Positions 1 through 10,300 of a stretch of 64,000 bases of DNA are shown piece by piece. The stretch is taken from positions 298,972 through 362,971 of the forward strand of contig CABFPE010000354.1 of the NCBI GenBank assembly GCA_900660155.1, written 5' to 3'. The first letter of the stretch is position 1. Each line of letters opens with the position of its first letter. The DNA comes from Hofstenia miamia. Lineage: Eukaryota; Xenacoelomorpha; Acoela; Hofsteniidae. The translations under genes and the position numbers were made by a program. The notes beneath the pieces were generated by a model. It was given only the letters and a program-made list of their open reading frames with translations. It was not told the origin of the DNA and did no database searches.

Positions 1-44
1 TGAATCGAAACCGGTCGCATTTATGAAGCTCAGTAATCTAATAC

Positions 45-48
<4 letters not shown>

Positions 49-108
<60 letters not shown>

Positions 109-122
109 TATATATATATATA
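49..122. repeat. (TA)n microsatellite
   Basis: Nearly uninterrupted TA dinucleotides with one CAGTATA interruption near the right end. Similar TA tracts recur throughout the window. Confidence 0.95.
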
Positions 123-1889
123 TTCAAGAAAAAATTATTTTAGAAGTAAAGGACAACTAAGCAAGGGCTCACGTACAACTTTTAATCATTAGAAAATCTT
201 AATATAATTTATAGCATAGCCAAGACGGTTGCATGATTCTGACGCAAAAATACAAGTAAGGAAATCTTATTCACTTACTACTATAAAAGGGCTATGACAT
301 TAGATGTGAGATAGAGATAGTACTGAATTGTGACTACACAAACGCAGTTGGCTGCATGGCTAAACCCAAAAAAATATATGAAGATGTTCCTTAACACCCT
401 TTTTCAAATAATTTTAAATTGGTTTTGTGAAAAGTATATATAGGTGGAATGTAGTTCTTCAAATAAATGCTATATTTATAATCCAAATTAGACTATATGT
501 AATTATATTATTGATGCGCTTAAATATATTTACTTATATTTGACACTATGACCAAGGTATCTAAATTTTAAGTTTCTATGTCAATGATTAATATATAATC
601 AGTGTTGAGTCAAGGTTCAAAATTCCGGGGGTAGTGATTACACCTAAGGGGGTGCAGCTCAGGTATGGCTGATTTTTTGGAATGATTGTATAATGAGCAC
701 GGCGCGGCACTAATTTTCTAAAATATTGTTTTGATAGGGCACGTTTTCGTATGTGTTTACAAGCTCAGTTCGTTTCCAATTTTAACTTTTCAATTTAGCG
801 CATTTTTCTAATTCAAATAAAATGATCACAACAAGCATATTGTTTTTACAAACAATTAAGGAAAATATAGGACCTGCAGCATTGTAGATTAAATCGAACA
901 ATATCCATGCTGTGCACATTGATATTTTTAGTGCCATGGTCATTTCAAACATGGGTAGAAAACCTTGACCCAAGTCTGGCTGAGCCTAGACCGAATCCTG
1001 CACAGTGAATTTAAACCATTTCTATTTCGGGCGATTGTATGCCCATTTTTAGAACTCTTACCAAACAATTTTCTGTATTATTTTGATTTGCTAGACGATG
1101 TTAAGAAACTAATGATTAGTTTGATTACTAGTTCTTGCAGTAAACATATTTTCAAAAGGCAACTTTTAGAGAAATTCGCTTTGTTCGCAAAACTAGTGCG
1201 TTTCTTGATTGACACTTGGTTTCAAAACGTTTTGTTTATCTCAGTAAGAACTTTGATAATCTGACGCAGCCCATTTGTGTTTTTTGAGATCTGCTAAAAC
1301 CAATATATACATCCTGCAAAACGACTTTTTGTGAATCCTAGTTTGTCTTAAGCTCAAAACAACTGAAGAACTGAACAACTTTTTAAAGGAAATGTGGTCA
1401 TCAGTGCCGACAGTCAAGAAATTGCCCAAATCTGTCAGAGCATTACGAAAAATTGGTTCAGGGCAGATTTTAAATGTATTAATAGTTGTATTCTTAATAT
1501 CATTTTAGCTCAACCTGCTTCATTGTACATTAGCTCATGATAATGCTCCGGGTATAAGTCTAAACATTTGGGGTTTTACCATGTTTAAATATAAAACTTT
1601 GACACTAAGCTAAAAAGTATATTAAAAAACAAATGGCCTAACTTTGTAAAGAATTGTTGAAAAATCTCATATAATGCAAATTTTAACGGTTAGAACTTAC
1701 TGTCCATATAGGGTAACCTTGCAATGCTGTTATATATTTTTCAAGATTATTTGAATAATGTTCCTGTCATTTTAAAGCTGAACATTGGCAGATTTAGAGG
1801 TGGACTATGGGACTGCATTCCCCCCTTCCACCATGGGAAGCAAAGCGGAGGTTAATTTTTGCAACCTTAGTAAAAATTCAAAATTAGTG

Positions 1890-2040
1890 ACAAATTTTTT
1901 AATTTCATTTGCAAAACGATCCAAGGGTTTTGCAAATATTTTCAAGATATTTTGCAAATTTTTCAAACAACTTGCAAGATTCCCTAAAATTTAACAAAAC
2001 TTGCAAAGATTTGGCAAATATTTGTCAAACTTTCCAACTT
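1890..2040. repeat. degenerate TTTGCAAA-rich tandem region
   Basis: The words TTTGCAAAT, TTGCAAGAT and TTTTCAAGA recur at roughly 15-25 base spacing, for example TTGCAAATATTTTCAAGA and TTGCAAATTTTTCAAAC. This looks like an old, diverged short tandem repeat; the exact period is unclear by eye. Confidence 0.45.
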
Positions 2041-4170
2041 TTTTCAAATAATCTTACGCATTTCTAAGAATGTATCATATATATTCCAATGTTAGGCGTT
2101 TCATTTACAATCCATCAAACTTCAGTATTTAATAAATTTTAAGGACAGTTGAAACAACTGCTTCCACAGTATACAAAGATCTGTGCACGGTTGGGAAATA
2201 TAATCAATGCTGTTTCCTTGCAGATGTTAATTATGACATATTTTTGTTAAAGAATCTGGCCACGGGAGTTGTCTCCCCACTTTTCTCGAAAAAAGTCTTT
2301 ACCCAAAAAATACAGGTCCTTCTATTTTATGAGAAATTTTTAAGAGCTTCCTAATTTTTTTTTGCAAGATAGCTGAATAATTCCCTACATATGACAGCTA
2401 AACTAAAATCCTAGAAAAAACATAGATTCCTAAATATAAGTTATTTTAATCCCCCATCAGCACCAAATAAAGTCAGAACAATTTGGATATTTCTCAAATG
2501 CTATATTGTACACAATCAAAGTGCTTAATGAAAGTGGCCCTTTGTATGAATTAAAAAGGCTGTACACTGGATAAATTTAAACTGTTAAGTACATTTCAGA
2601 TGCTCTGTAAACCCAATATATTTGTTAGAGGAACTGTAGAATCATCAAGATTCAATCATCCTCAACAGCAATCAAGCATCATCCAAACATAAATGCGTAG
2701 GTTGCCTTTTTAATCATTGTTGTTAAGATTTTGTTATACAAAATAATTACCATTTTATATAAAAATCTAATAATACATGGTAGAATTTTCAATCCCAAAA
2801 AATGCAACTTCATTCCTACATAAAACTTTTATAATCAGATACGATTTGCGAATTTCTCCAGTAATTTGATATTGTAATTGCTATATGCTACAGAAAAATG
2901 AATGCTAAAGATTGACCAACCACCAATGCAAATTAAAAGAGACTCAGTAAAACTAATTGTCTATGTAGAAATGTTTCACTCTAGATTTCAAAAAATAATA
3001 GTCCTGAGGAAATTATTCAATTACTGGTCCTGACGTCAGACCCACGCAACTGCTGGTGGTACTGGAAACAAAAAACAAGACATAGGATAGGATCAGTATG
3101 AAACCACGACTAACTTTTCATTTTCAAACTGAGACTGTGAGAAATTTGAATAAAATATTTGCTATTATGTTTACTTGCTAAACTAAAAATGTCTGTAATA
3201 TTGTATCTCCATTCAATGTTCTGTTTTGTTAATATAATGCGTAATTTTAACACATTTAATTTTATTACAGGGCCACAAATAGATGCATCTATACATAAAT
3301 ATAAATTAAAACGCCATAGTAGAAAGTCCGACTAGAACATCAGCAAGAACTTTCAAATTCTTATCATAACATGTAGAGAAATTTTTATGGATTCAAAACT
3401 TAATCAAATTTAGAATGAAAAATATTATGTAAAAATCAAAAATTTCAAGATCCGCCTCTGAAAAGGAGATATGTATAAAAATAAAAGTTCGATTGGATTT
3501 AGCTGTATTTCAAAACTTGGAATTAAATAATTAAACTTAAATTGAAACTTTTCACCTCTCAATAATCAAATAGCTTTAGGATTTGTACTTTAGTTGTTGT
3601 ATAATATATCAAAATAAAGAAATGCAAATTTAGTATTTGTAGCATTTTTGTATATATATTAATAATGTCATTCGTAGCGCATTTTGCTAGATGCTACTAC
3701 TTTGCTTGCTAACATTCATTGACAAGTTTATATCAAAAAGATGAATTAATGTACTAAATTACAGCATAATAGTCGTAATTAAGATTGATAGATACAGAAT
3801 CAAGCAATAATTTTCTTTGATTTGGTTTTGACAAACTTACACGAAAATGCATGCCTACAAATCTATTCAAATGCCCTCATTTCAAAACCTAATGAATTTT
3901 GTTAACTTTCTGCTATAAACTTTTGTCAAGGGAATTTTAATCAAAAGTCTTTCTTTTCATTAGATTATTTCAGAATAGCAGTTTACAAATATCTTTTCGA
4001 AATTGAAAATCTTTCCATTTTTACATTGACCTCTTCAAAATGTGATGAGCATGTGCTATTCTTACAAATAGGCTTTCATGATTTACCAATCGTGATAATA
4101 AATTTTGTTTTAATTTTATGTTTTAAATTGAAATGAATATATGATAAATTGCAAAAATTCAAATCATGTA

Positions 4171-4172
<2 letters not shown>

Positions 4173-4206
<34 letters not shown>
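4173..4206. repeat. (TA)n microsatellite
   Basis: Pure TA tract. Confidence 0.95.
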
Positions 4207-4209
<3 letters not shown>

Positions 4210-5212
4210 TTTTGCTCAGTTTTTATGCTAAACATTGGATAGTGTTTCATACTAGCATTTTATAAAGAATCCACATTTTATCGGTATATTGACTTACTAC
4301 GAAATACATTTAATAACATGTTAAAATATATAAGTAATGATGCATGAATATTTTACGTAAAAATGCGAAATCAATCTTTTTATGAGGTTGCATGAAAATC
4401 TTAATTAATGTAATATTTGAGCATATTTCAGAGTGTATTGTGTAAAGTAAATTAGCTTTGCCATTTATTTATAGCACATAAAAACCAATCACCTCAAGTA
4501 ATATTCGCGGCGTTCAACAGTAATTAATTTAAAAAATCTACTTCGATTTAACGTTAGTCTTTTAAGGCGAGGGCGGTATATACTTTCCATGCAAATCAAT
4601 TTAAATCTAATTGAATTGTCAACTTAGCCTAATAAAACTTGAATACACACCAATAGATATTTTGGAATATGCTAATTGGATAGACTTTTCGAATAACTTA
4701 AAATACACATAGAATGTGTACAAAATAAGGAAACTAATTCACTTTCAAATTTTATAGAGGAAATGCGAAATTGCAATTACCAAAATTATTTTTTTGAAAA
4801 TTAATTCAAAACAAATATTTTACAAATATCGTTTCAAGCAAAATTCCAAATTAATCAATTCAAATGTTGTCGGATGAATGTTGAAATTAAATTTTAAATC
4901 CATTTAGATCCAATGAAATTTCAATTTCACATTGCCATTTTCTGCTTTCACTACTAATATGTTATTAAGTAATCTAGTAATGATCTTATGATGGCCTTAG
5001 TAAAACAAAACTAACTCATGCAAATTTAATTACTATATATAAAATATGCAAAAAATTTGCTAAAATATAATTGGATTTTGATAAAATCAATTCATTACTA
5101 GTACGGAGAGCTTCAGTCTCCCAAAACAAAAGCTACAATTTGATTAGTTTCTAAGAACTTCTTGTCATCCTCACATATCTCTATTCTCTTTTATTCGATA
5201 TATACATGTATT

Positions 5213-5237
5213 TATATATATATATATATATATATAT
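5213..5237. repeat. (TA)n microsatellite
   Basis: Pure TA tract followed by TGTGTAGGCG. Confidence 0.95.
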
Positions 5238-6259
5238 GTGTAGGCGTATAGTTTGCCCTAATTTCTATGCTGATTTCAATAAAAAATCACTATCATTGTC
5301 TTAATTTGATATGGGAAACTTAGTTTTGCAGGTGCACATTAAACTTTTACTGAAAATCATTTAAAAAGTACTAATACTTGCTGAAGTAGTTACATGATCA
5401 TATAGCAGAAATCTTAAAGTTCAAAATTTTTAAAAATTTTTAAAGTTTATTCACTTTATAGAGTGTTAATTTTTCACCAACGCAAATTGGAAAACCTTTT
5501 TTTAAGTACACCTCTAGTTTTGAGTAGTTTCAAAGTATAAAGGCAATTTACATTTGAAATATATTATTTATATTTTATTTTTATTTTATATCGATTTAAT
5601 TTTAAAAATTATCTTAGACATTCAAGGGTCGCAATAACTATTAAAATTTTTTTTTGAAATTGAAAACTAGTTTTTTATGCATAAATTTATATAAGAAATT
5701 TCAAGAGACTTAAACTTGAAGGTAAAATTGGAAATACATTCAGGTAAGAATATTTAAAATATGTTCTTACTTTGAAATATTCTATTATTGAGCAATAATG
5801 GAGAAAATATTTAGAATTTGCTAAACTTTGCATGCACGAAGTTTCTTATAATCAGTAGCTTTTTCATTAGAATGTAAACTGTTTGTTAGTTACACCTTTT
5901 GGAGATTAGAAAATACGATGATTCAATCCTTTTAGCAGTATTTTATACTTGGCTTAAGCTATTTCTTGAGTGACTTTACACCAGAGACCATTTATTATTT
6001 ATATGTTATTAATGTGAGTTTCTGTGAAATTCAATTTATTCCAGAAATGTGAAAATTAAGTAGATCAATTATTTCAGAATGACATTTAAGTAATATAACA
6101 TAGTGAAAGTCGTTACCGCTGAAAATGTAAAGTTGGGGACTAGGAAATACTAATCGAAAGACACTGAATATCTATTTAAAAAAAATAATTTTAAGCAAAT
6201 ATTTTTATAGTCTTTTATGACACTTTAGAGATGTATTGATTTACATATTCTTTATGTTT

Positions 6260-6482
6260 ATGCTTGTGTAGTAAAAATACTAAAAGTAAAAGCAAATTTT
6301 TTGATGTATAGATCAAATACAAAACTACAAACTTCCAGCTACATGTATTAACAAAATGATAATAAAACATATATAATATAAATACATGCACCTGTGTGAA
6401 TTTGTATGCGTGACTTTCTAGCCGCAATGCAAAATTTTCTAATGATTGTAGTTTGTTATTGTCGCCAAGTATGCATGTCTAT
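6260..6482 (+). repeat. SINE-like repeat, copy upstream of a TAA array
   Basis: This flank shares blocks with 59788-59974. Examples are ACTACAAA followed by TACATG and ACAAAAT, then CTGTGTGAATTTGTATGCGTG (here) against TTTGTGTGTGCCTATGCGTG (there), then GCAAAATTTTCTAATG against ACAAAATTTTCGAATG, and a shared end at TCTATTAATAATAA. Both copies run straight into a TAA array and then an R4/Dong-like element. Either a separate short repeat carries the TAA target, or this is the far 5' part of the retrotransposon. I favour a separate repeat because related pieces occur at 21.35-21.47 kb and 23.57-23.76 kb without Dong 5' sequence. Confidence 0.5.
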
Positions 6483-6497
6483 TAATAATAATAATAA
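6483..6497. repeat. (TAA)5 array, insertion site
   Basis: Five TAA units lie directly 5' of the retrotransposon sequence that begins with CGGCATAAG. Confidence 0.9.
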
Positions 6498-8540
6498 CGG
6501 CATAAGTGAACGGATGAGCAGAACAGAACAGCCCTGGAGTGTTACAGAAGAAGCAGGCCAGATGAGAGGGGTTACAGGAAGATAATGTTGGAAGAATGGA
6601 GGAAGGCAGGAACGGGATTAGAAGTTACAGAGCAGAGGCTTGCAGGACAAGTGCGAAATTTGCAGTTGGATGAGAGTAAGGGGTTAGGCTAAGCAAAGGG
6701 AAGATGAAGTGACAGACGTTGTGACAGAAGTGGCGGAAGCAGCAGAACCAGTGGGCGCAGAAACTGAAGCAGCAATCAAGGAAAAGATGAAGGAAGAAAT
6801 AGGTGAGAGAACTAGGTTGCCAGTTTCAAGAGGAGTTAAGAAAAGCAAGCCAGCAGTAGAGACAGCTAAGGTCAATAAAGTGTTGGAGAGGATAGATGCT
6901 AGGAGTGTCACAGAAGTAAATAGCTTAGTGTATGCAGGTGCATGTGAGATGCTGAAAAATGTAGGCATGGACATAAAAAAGAAAAGACGACAAGAAGATG
7001 AGAATGACAGAAAGCCGGCATGGGAAAAAAGAATTGAGAATAAAGTGGCATAGATTAGGCAGTACAGGACAGGTGCAGGGTAGGTAAGGGCAAGACTATA
7101 GAAACTGCAAAAGAAGAGCTTAAGCAGAGATTAGTTACAGAAACTGAGAAACTGAGAAAATATAGGGAAAGGGCAAAGCCAGCAAGAGACAATATGAAGT
7201 TTGAGACCCAAGAAGGAAGATTTTACAAAGAACTATATGCAGGAGAAAAGGCTACAGCTAGAGCAGGCAAGGAAACAGTAAGGTTCTGGGAGAATATATG
7301 GGGAAGTGAGGAACCAGAGATAGAAAGTGAGCAGATGCAGAAAGAATTCAAGCAAGAAAAAGAAGTAATCACAACTGCAAAGCTGAAGAAGGCTCTAAAG
7401 AAGATAAAGAACTGGAAGGGCCAGGCAGAAATGAGGTACATGGGTATTGGCTGAAGAAGTTCACAAATGTTCATGAGAGACTAGCAGTAGCATTAGAGGA
7501 GTGTTTGGTGAGTGGGTGCCCACAGTGTATGGTAGTGGGAAGGACATTTCTGATACAGAAGGACCCAAAGAAAGGTAGTGAGGCAAGCAACTTCAGGCCA
7601 ATAACATATCTGCCAACAACTTGGAAATTGCTAACTTCTGTGATTTCAATTAGGCTGGCATGTTACTTAGAACAGAACAGGTTGATACCAGAGGAGCAGA
7701 ATGGATGTACGACAAAGACGAGAGGATGCAAAGATCAATTGTTGATAGACCAGGCAGTGGTGGAGAATTGTAGAAGAAGGAAGACAAACTTAGCAATGGC
7801 ATGGATAGAAGAAGGCGTATAACAGCATATCACATAGATGGGTATTGAGGACGCTAGAGGCCAATGGAGTTTCACGGAAATGAGTTGAGTTTCTAGAGAG
7901 GGAGATGGGAAAGTGGCAGACTGAGATACATAGGCACAGGTTGAGGTTTAGGCGAGGCATATTCCAAGGAGACAGCTTATAATCACTACTGTTTGTAGTT
8001 AGCTTAATCCCTATCACAAAAAAGTTAAAGGAGACAGGCATAGGGTATAAGATGGAGAAGAATGGTAGAGCAGTGAGTCACCTATGGTACATGGACGACC
8101 TGAAGATGTATGCTAGTTCAAGGAAGACGTTGCAGAAGCAAGTGGAGACCTTGCAGAAGGCAAGCGGAGTTTCCGGGTTAGAATTTGGATTAGGAAAGTT
8201 GAGGCAGTGACAATGACTAGAAGTAAGTGCATGGTGGCGATGGTTTAAGGTCGAGCAGTGGGGATATGATTGAGTAAGTCAAAGAGGAGTGCAAGTACTT
8301 AGGAGTGATAGAGAGGGACAGAACAGATCATGAGGAAATGAAGATGAGGCTAAGAAAAGAATACAAGAGGAAAGTAAGGAAGGTTCTACAGAAGTCAGCA
8401 TTGAATGGGCAGAATAGTATAAAAGCAATTAATACATGGACGATAACAGTGTTAGGCAGGAATAGTTAGGTGGAACAAGAATGAACTTAGGGAGCTAGAA
8501 AGGGAGACAAGGAAGATACTTGCAGCAGAGAGAGCATTCA
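6498..8540 (+). mobile_element. R4/Dong-like non-LTR retrotransposon, copy 1, 3'-truncated
   Basis: A G- and purine-rich block unlike its AT-rich surroundings. It begins exactly after a TAA array and is homologous along most of its length to 60014-63378. It carries the N-terminal region and the reverse-transcriptase domain of an R2/R4/Dong-type element. Family similarity ends near 8530, after the RT thumb (TGGAACAAGAATGAAC then GGAAGATACTTGCAG), so the CCHC finger and endonuclease are missing here. Known Dong elements of insects target TAA repeats, which matches the 5' junction. The copy is dead, with several stops and frameshifts. Confidence 0.8.
6709..8270 (+). pseudogene. R4/Dong-like reverse transcriptase, broken
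   Basis: The reading is spread over several frames: 6709-7053, 7194-7454, 7505-7822 and then about 7830-8210. The first part holds the family's N-terminal block (KVNKVLERIDARSVTEVNSL, then YAGA). The second part ends near the FWENIWGSE motif that precedes RT. The third begins RT with NFRPITYLPTTWKLL and CKDQLLIDQAVVEN. Compared with the 62.7-kb copy, a small deletion removes the motif A aspartate region near 7808 (AWIEEG in place of AWIDYRKAYD). A tryptophan codon near 7883 is a stop, and the QGDSL serine codon next to it is TAA near 7979. The catalytic YMDD is intact at 8088-8099. No protein product is likely. Confidence 0.75.
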
Positions 8541-8912
8541 ACTTAAATGGAGATTTTGGTTTTCCCAGATCCTTTCACAACATTCACACTATGCGAAATT
8601 CGCTACCAGGGATTTTAAAACGAAAGGATGGTGGTTGAAAACCTTTATCGTGAACACTTATAGCAAAGTTTAAAAAAAATCATACTCGCAACGCATTTGA
8701 AATCTTTTATTATGTATATTCTTACATTACAAGTTTTATGTTCAATGATCTTCGATGATATAAATTTGGTGCTTACAGTTAATTGCCGTATATTCCTTAA
8801 GTTTCATATTACTGTTCTTACAAAAAAAGACTTGCCGAAATGGGATTTATCGCAGTCGAGATTTTCGCCAAAACATATAACTTTTTATTATATATCCATG
8901 TGTATATCTATA
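8541..8912. other. spacer between Dong copy 1 and the Tc1 element
   Basis: AT-rich sequence with no recognised element. The 100-codon frame at 8697-8999 runs into the Tc1 left terminus, so it cannot be a real gene as drawn. Confidence 0.5.
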
Positions 8913-8948
8913 CAGTACTGGCCAAAAGTTTGGGAACACTTTCCAAAT

Positions 8949-10062
8949 TTAGAAATTTTTGTATTTTACACTAAAGAACGCAATGTAGAAACAATATAAT
9001 AACACAATATAGAAACAATATGATAACACCATGTAGAAACAATATGATAACACCATGTAGAAAGTAAATAGATGGCCATTGGCCAAACACGCAGCAATGC
9101 GATTTGAAATTGACTCGACCAGCTTTCTAAAATAATCATCAGTAATCTCTGTGCACCATACCACTTTAATTTGCTCCTTCAGATCTTCGAGTGATGTGCA
9201 GGCAGTTTTTGATGTGATGCCAGCAATTTTCTATGACGTTGAGGTCTGGGGAGTCTCCCGGCCAGTTCTCAAGCAGTCGAAAGTCTTGTGATGCAACCCA
9301 CTGTTTCACAACTTTTACGCTGTGGCAAGGAGCACCATCTTGTTGTAGTACAGATGTTCCACGAAGCTGCATAATCATGGGAACTTTCTCCTGAATTATT
9401 TTGAGGCAGGCCTTGGCTTTGACTGTCTCGTTGTGAGGAAAAAAATGCAGACCAGCACGACCGTTCGCAGTTATAGCACCCCAAATCATCACAGAAGGTG
9501 CTCAGCCGACAGTTTGTTGCGCGTAACGTGTGTTGAATCTTTGGTTTCTTGGTCTTCGTACGTGTGCCCAGTTTGATGTTAACTGGCAAATATTGGATTC
9601 GTCACTAAACATTACTCGATGCCACATCTCAGGGGTGTAGTTTTGGTAATGCCTGCAGAAGCGCAACCGGTCTCGAATGTTCTTTGAGGACAATCAGGGT
9701 TTGGCTGCCGGTTTGCACAATGGAAGGTCAAAGGTAGTATTCAATCGCCGCCTAATGGTGCGTGTTGATACATTCTGCACTACCGCACCTAGTTTTGCTT
9801 TGACTTCAAAAGATGACGAGAATGGTTGATTGACGACGTAACAGTGAATGAGAAGGTCAGGCTGAGGTGTTGTTACTTTTGGTCTTCCAGACCGCTTGTA
9901 AGAGGAAAAAATTAGCATTTGCTGATAGCGAGTAACACTTCTCGATACCGAAGATATTGACACGCCGATTCTAACAGCTATAGCGCGATAATTGTACCCC
10001 TCCTCGTACAAGATATGAATTTGAGCACGCTTTGTTGGTGAAATTTCATTACCACGAACCAT
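8949..10062 (-). pseudogene. Tc1-like transposase, two stops and one frameshift
   Basis: Translation starts at the ATG at 10060-10062 with MVRGNEISPTKRAQIHILYE, a helix-turn-helix DNA-binding domain (about residues 1-55) continuing with SISSVSRSVTRYQQ. A second DNA-binding part contains VSTRTIRRRL. A TGA at 9694-9696 interrupts the frame just before SSKNIRDRLRFCRHY, and a second TGA lies at 9502-9504. Both stay in the same frame, so the gene is otherwise collinear. The DDE catalytic acids are present: D in FSDES (about residue 154), D in QQDGAPCHS (about 242) and E in DLNVIENCW (about 278), with 35 residues between the last two by my count. A 1-base slip in an A run near 9205-9210 moves the C-terminus into another frame (SLEDLKEQIKVVWCTE). 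Confidence 0.92.
8984..9063. repeat. 24-bp minisatellite inside the Tc1 element
   Basis: About 3.3 copies of a 24-bp unit related to TGTAGAAACAATATGATAAC plus ACCA start at 8984, 9008, 9032 and 9056. The unit length is a multiple of three, so on the minus strand it gives an 8-residue repeat (YCFYMVLS-like) at the tail of the shifted transposase frame. Confidence 0.9.
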
Positions 10063-10247
10063 ATTTCAAATTATAATGATTGTGTTTTTTCAGGGAAAAT
10101 GTATTGTATGTTAATTTGATTGGCTAAATGAATCTGTTGTAAATTCTAATAAAAAATGGGAATTCCAGGAATTTTACGAAGTTTCCAGAAAATAGCATAA
10201 AACACGCTTTAGACAGGTTACTGTTCCCAAACTTTTGGCTAGTACTG

Positions 10248-10270
10248 TATATATATATATATATATATAT
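10248..10270. repeat. (TA)n at the Tc1 right boundary
   Basis: TA tract directly following the right inverted repeat. The next bases (10270-10300) recur at 16223-16253 beside a single n. Confidence 0.9.
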
Positions 10271-10300
10271 TGATAATTATTTCAAAACCTATACGTACTA

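Larger units (their letters stand above)
123..6259. other. AT-rich non-coding stretch
   Basis: No reading frame here is long or protein-like, and no RNA gene is visible. The stretch holds (TA)n tracts at 4173-4206 and 5213-5237 and a degenerate tandem region at 1890-2040. A frame at 965-1264 (99 codons, plus) has no motif I recognise. The small G-rich patch at 625-655 (ATTCCGGGGGTAG, then AAGGGGGTGCA) looks like the edge of an old interspersed repeat. This may be intergenic or intronic. Confidence 0.6.
8913..10247 (-). mobile_element. Tc1-like DNA transposon, 1335 bp
   Basis: The left terminus starts CAGTACTGGCCAAAAGTTTG and the right terminus, read inward, starts CAGTACTAGCCAAAAGTTTG. The match continues through GGAACA with one mismatch, giving inverted repeats of about 26 bp. 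Both ends are flanked by TA (8911-8912 and 10248-10249), the target duplication typical of Tc1/mariner elements. The length is normal for Tc1. The right end abuts a (TA)n tract, so insertion into a TA microsatellite is likely. The transposase lies inside on the minus strand. Confidence 0.95.

Noticed and set aside
965-1264. 99-codon plus-strand frame
   Set aside because: No motif, composition typical of AT-rich DNA and no splice or start context.
6684-6974. Minus-strand frames opposite the retrotransposon (also at 60174-60684, 61152-61442, 61685-61966 and 63380-63878)
   Set aside because: Shadows of the purine-rich R4/Dong coding strand; the S/L/F-rich peptides have no motif.
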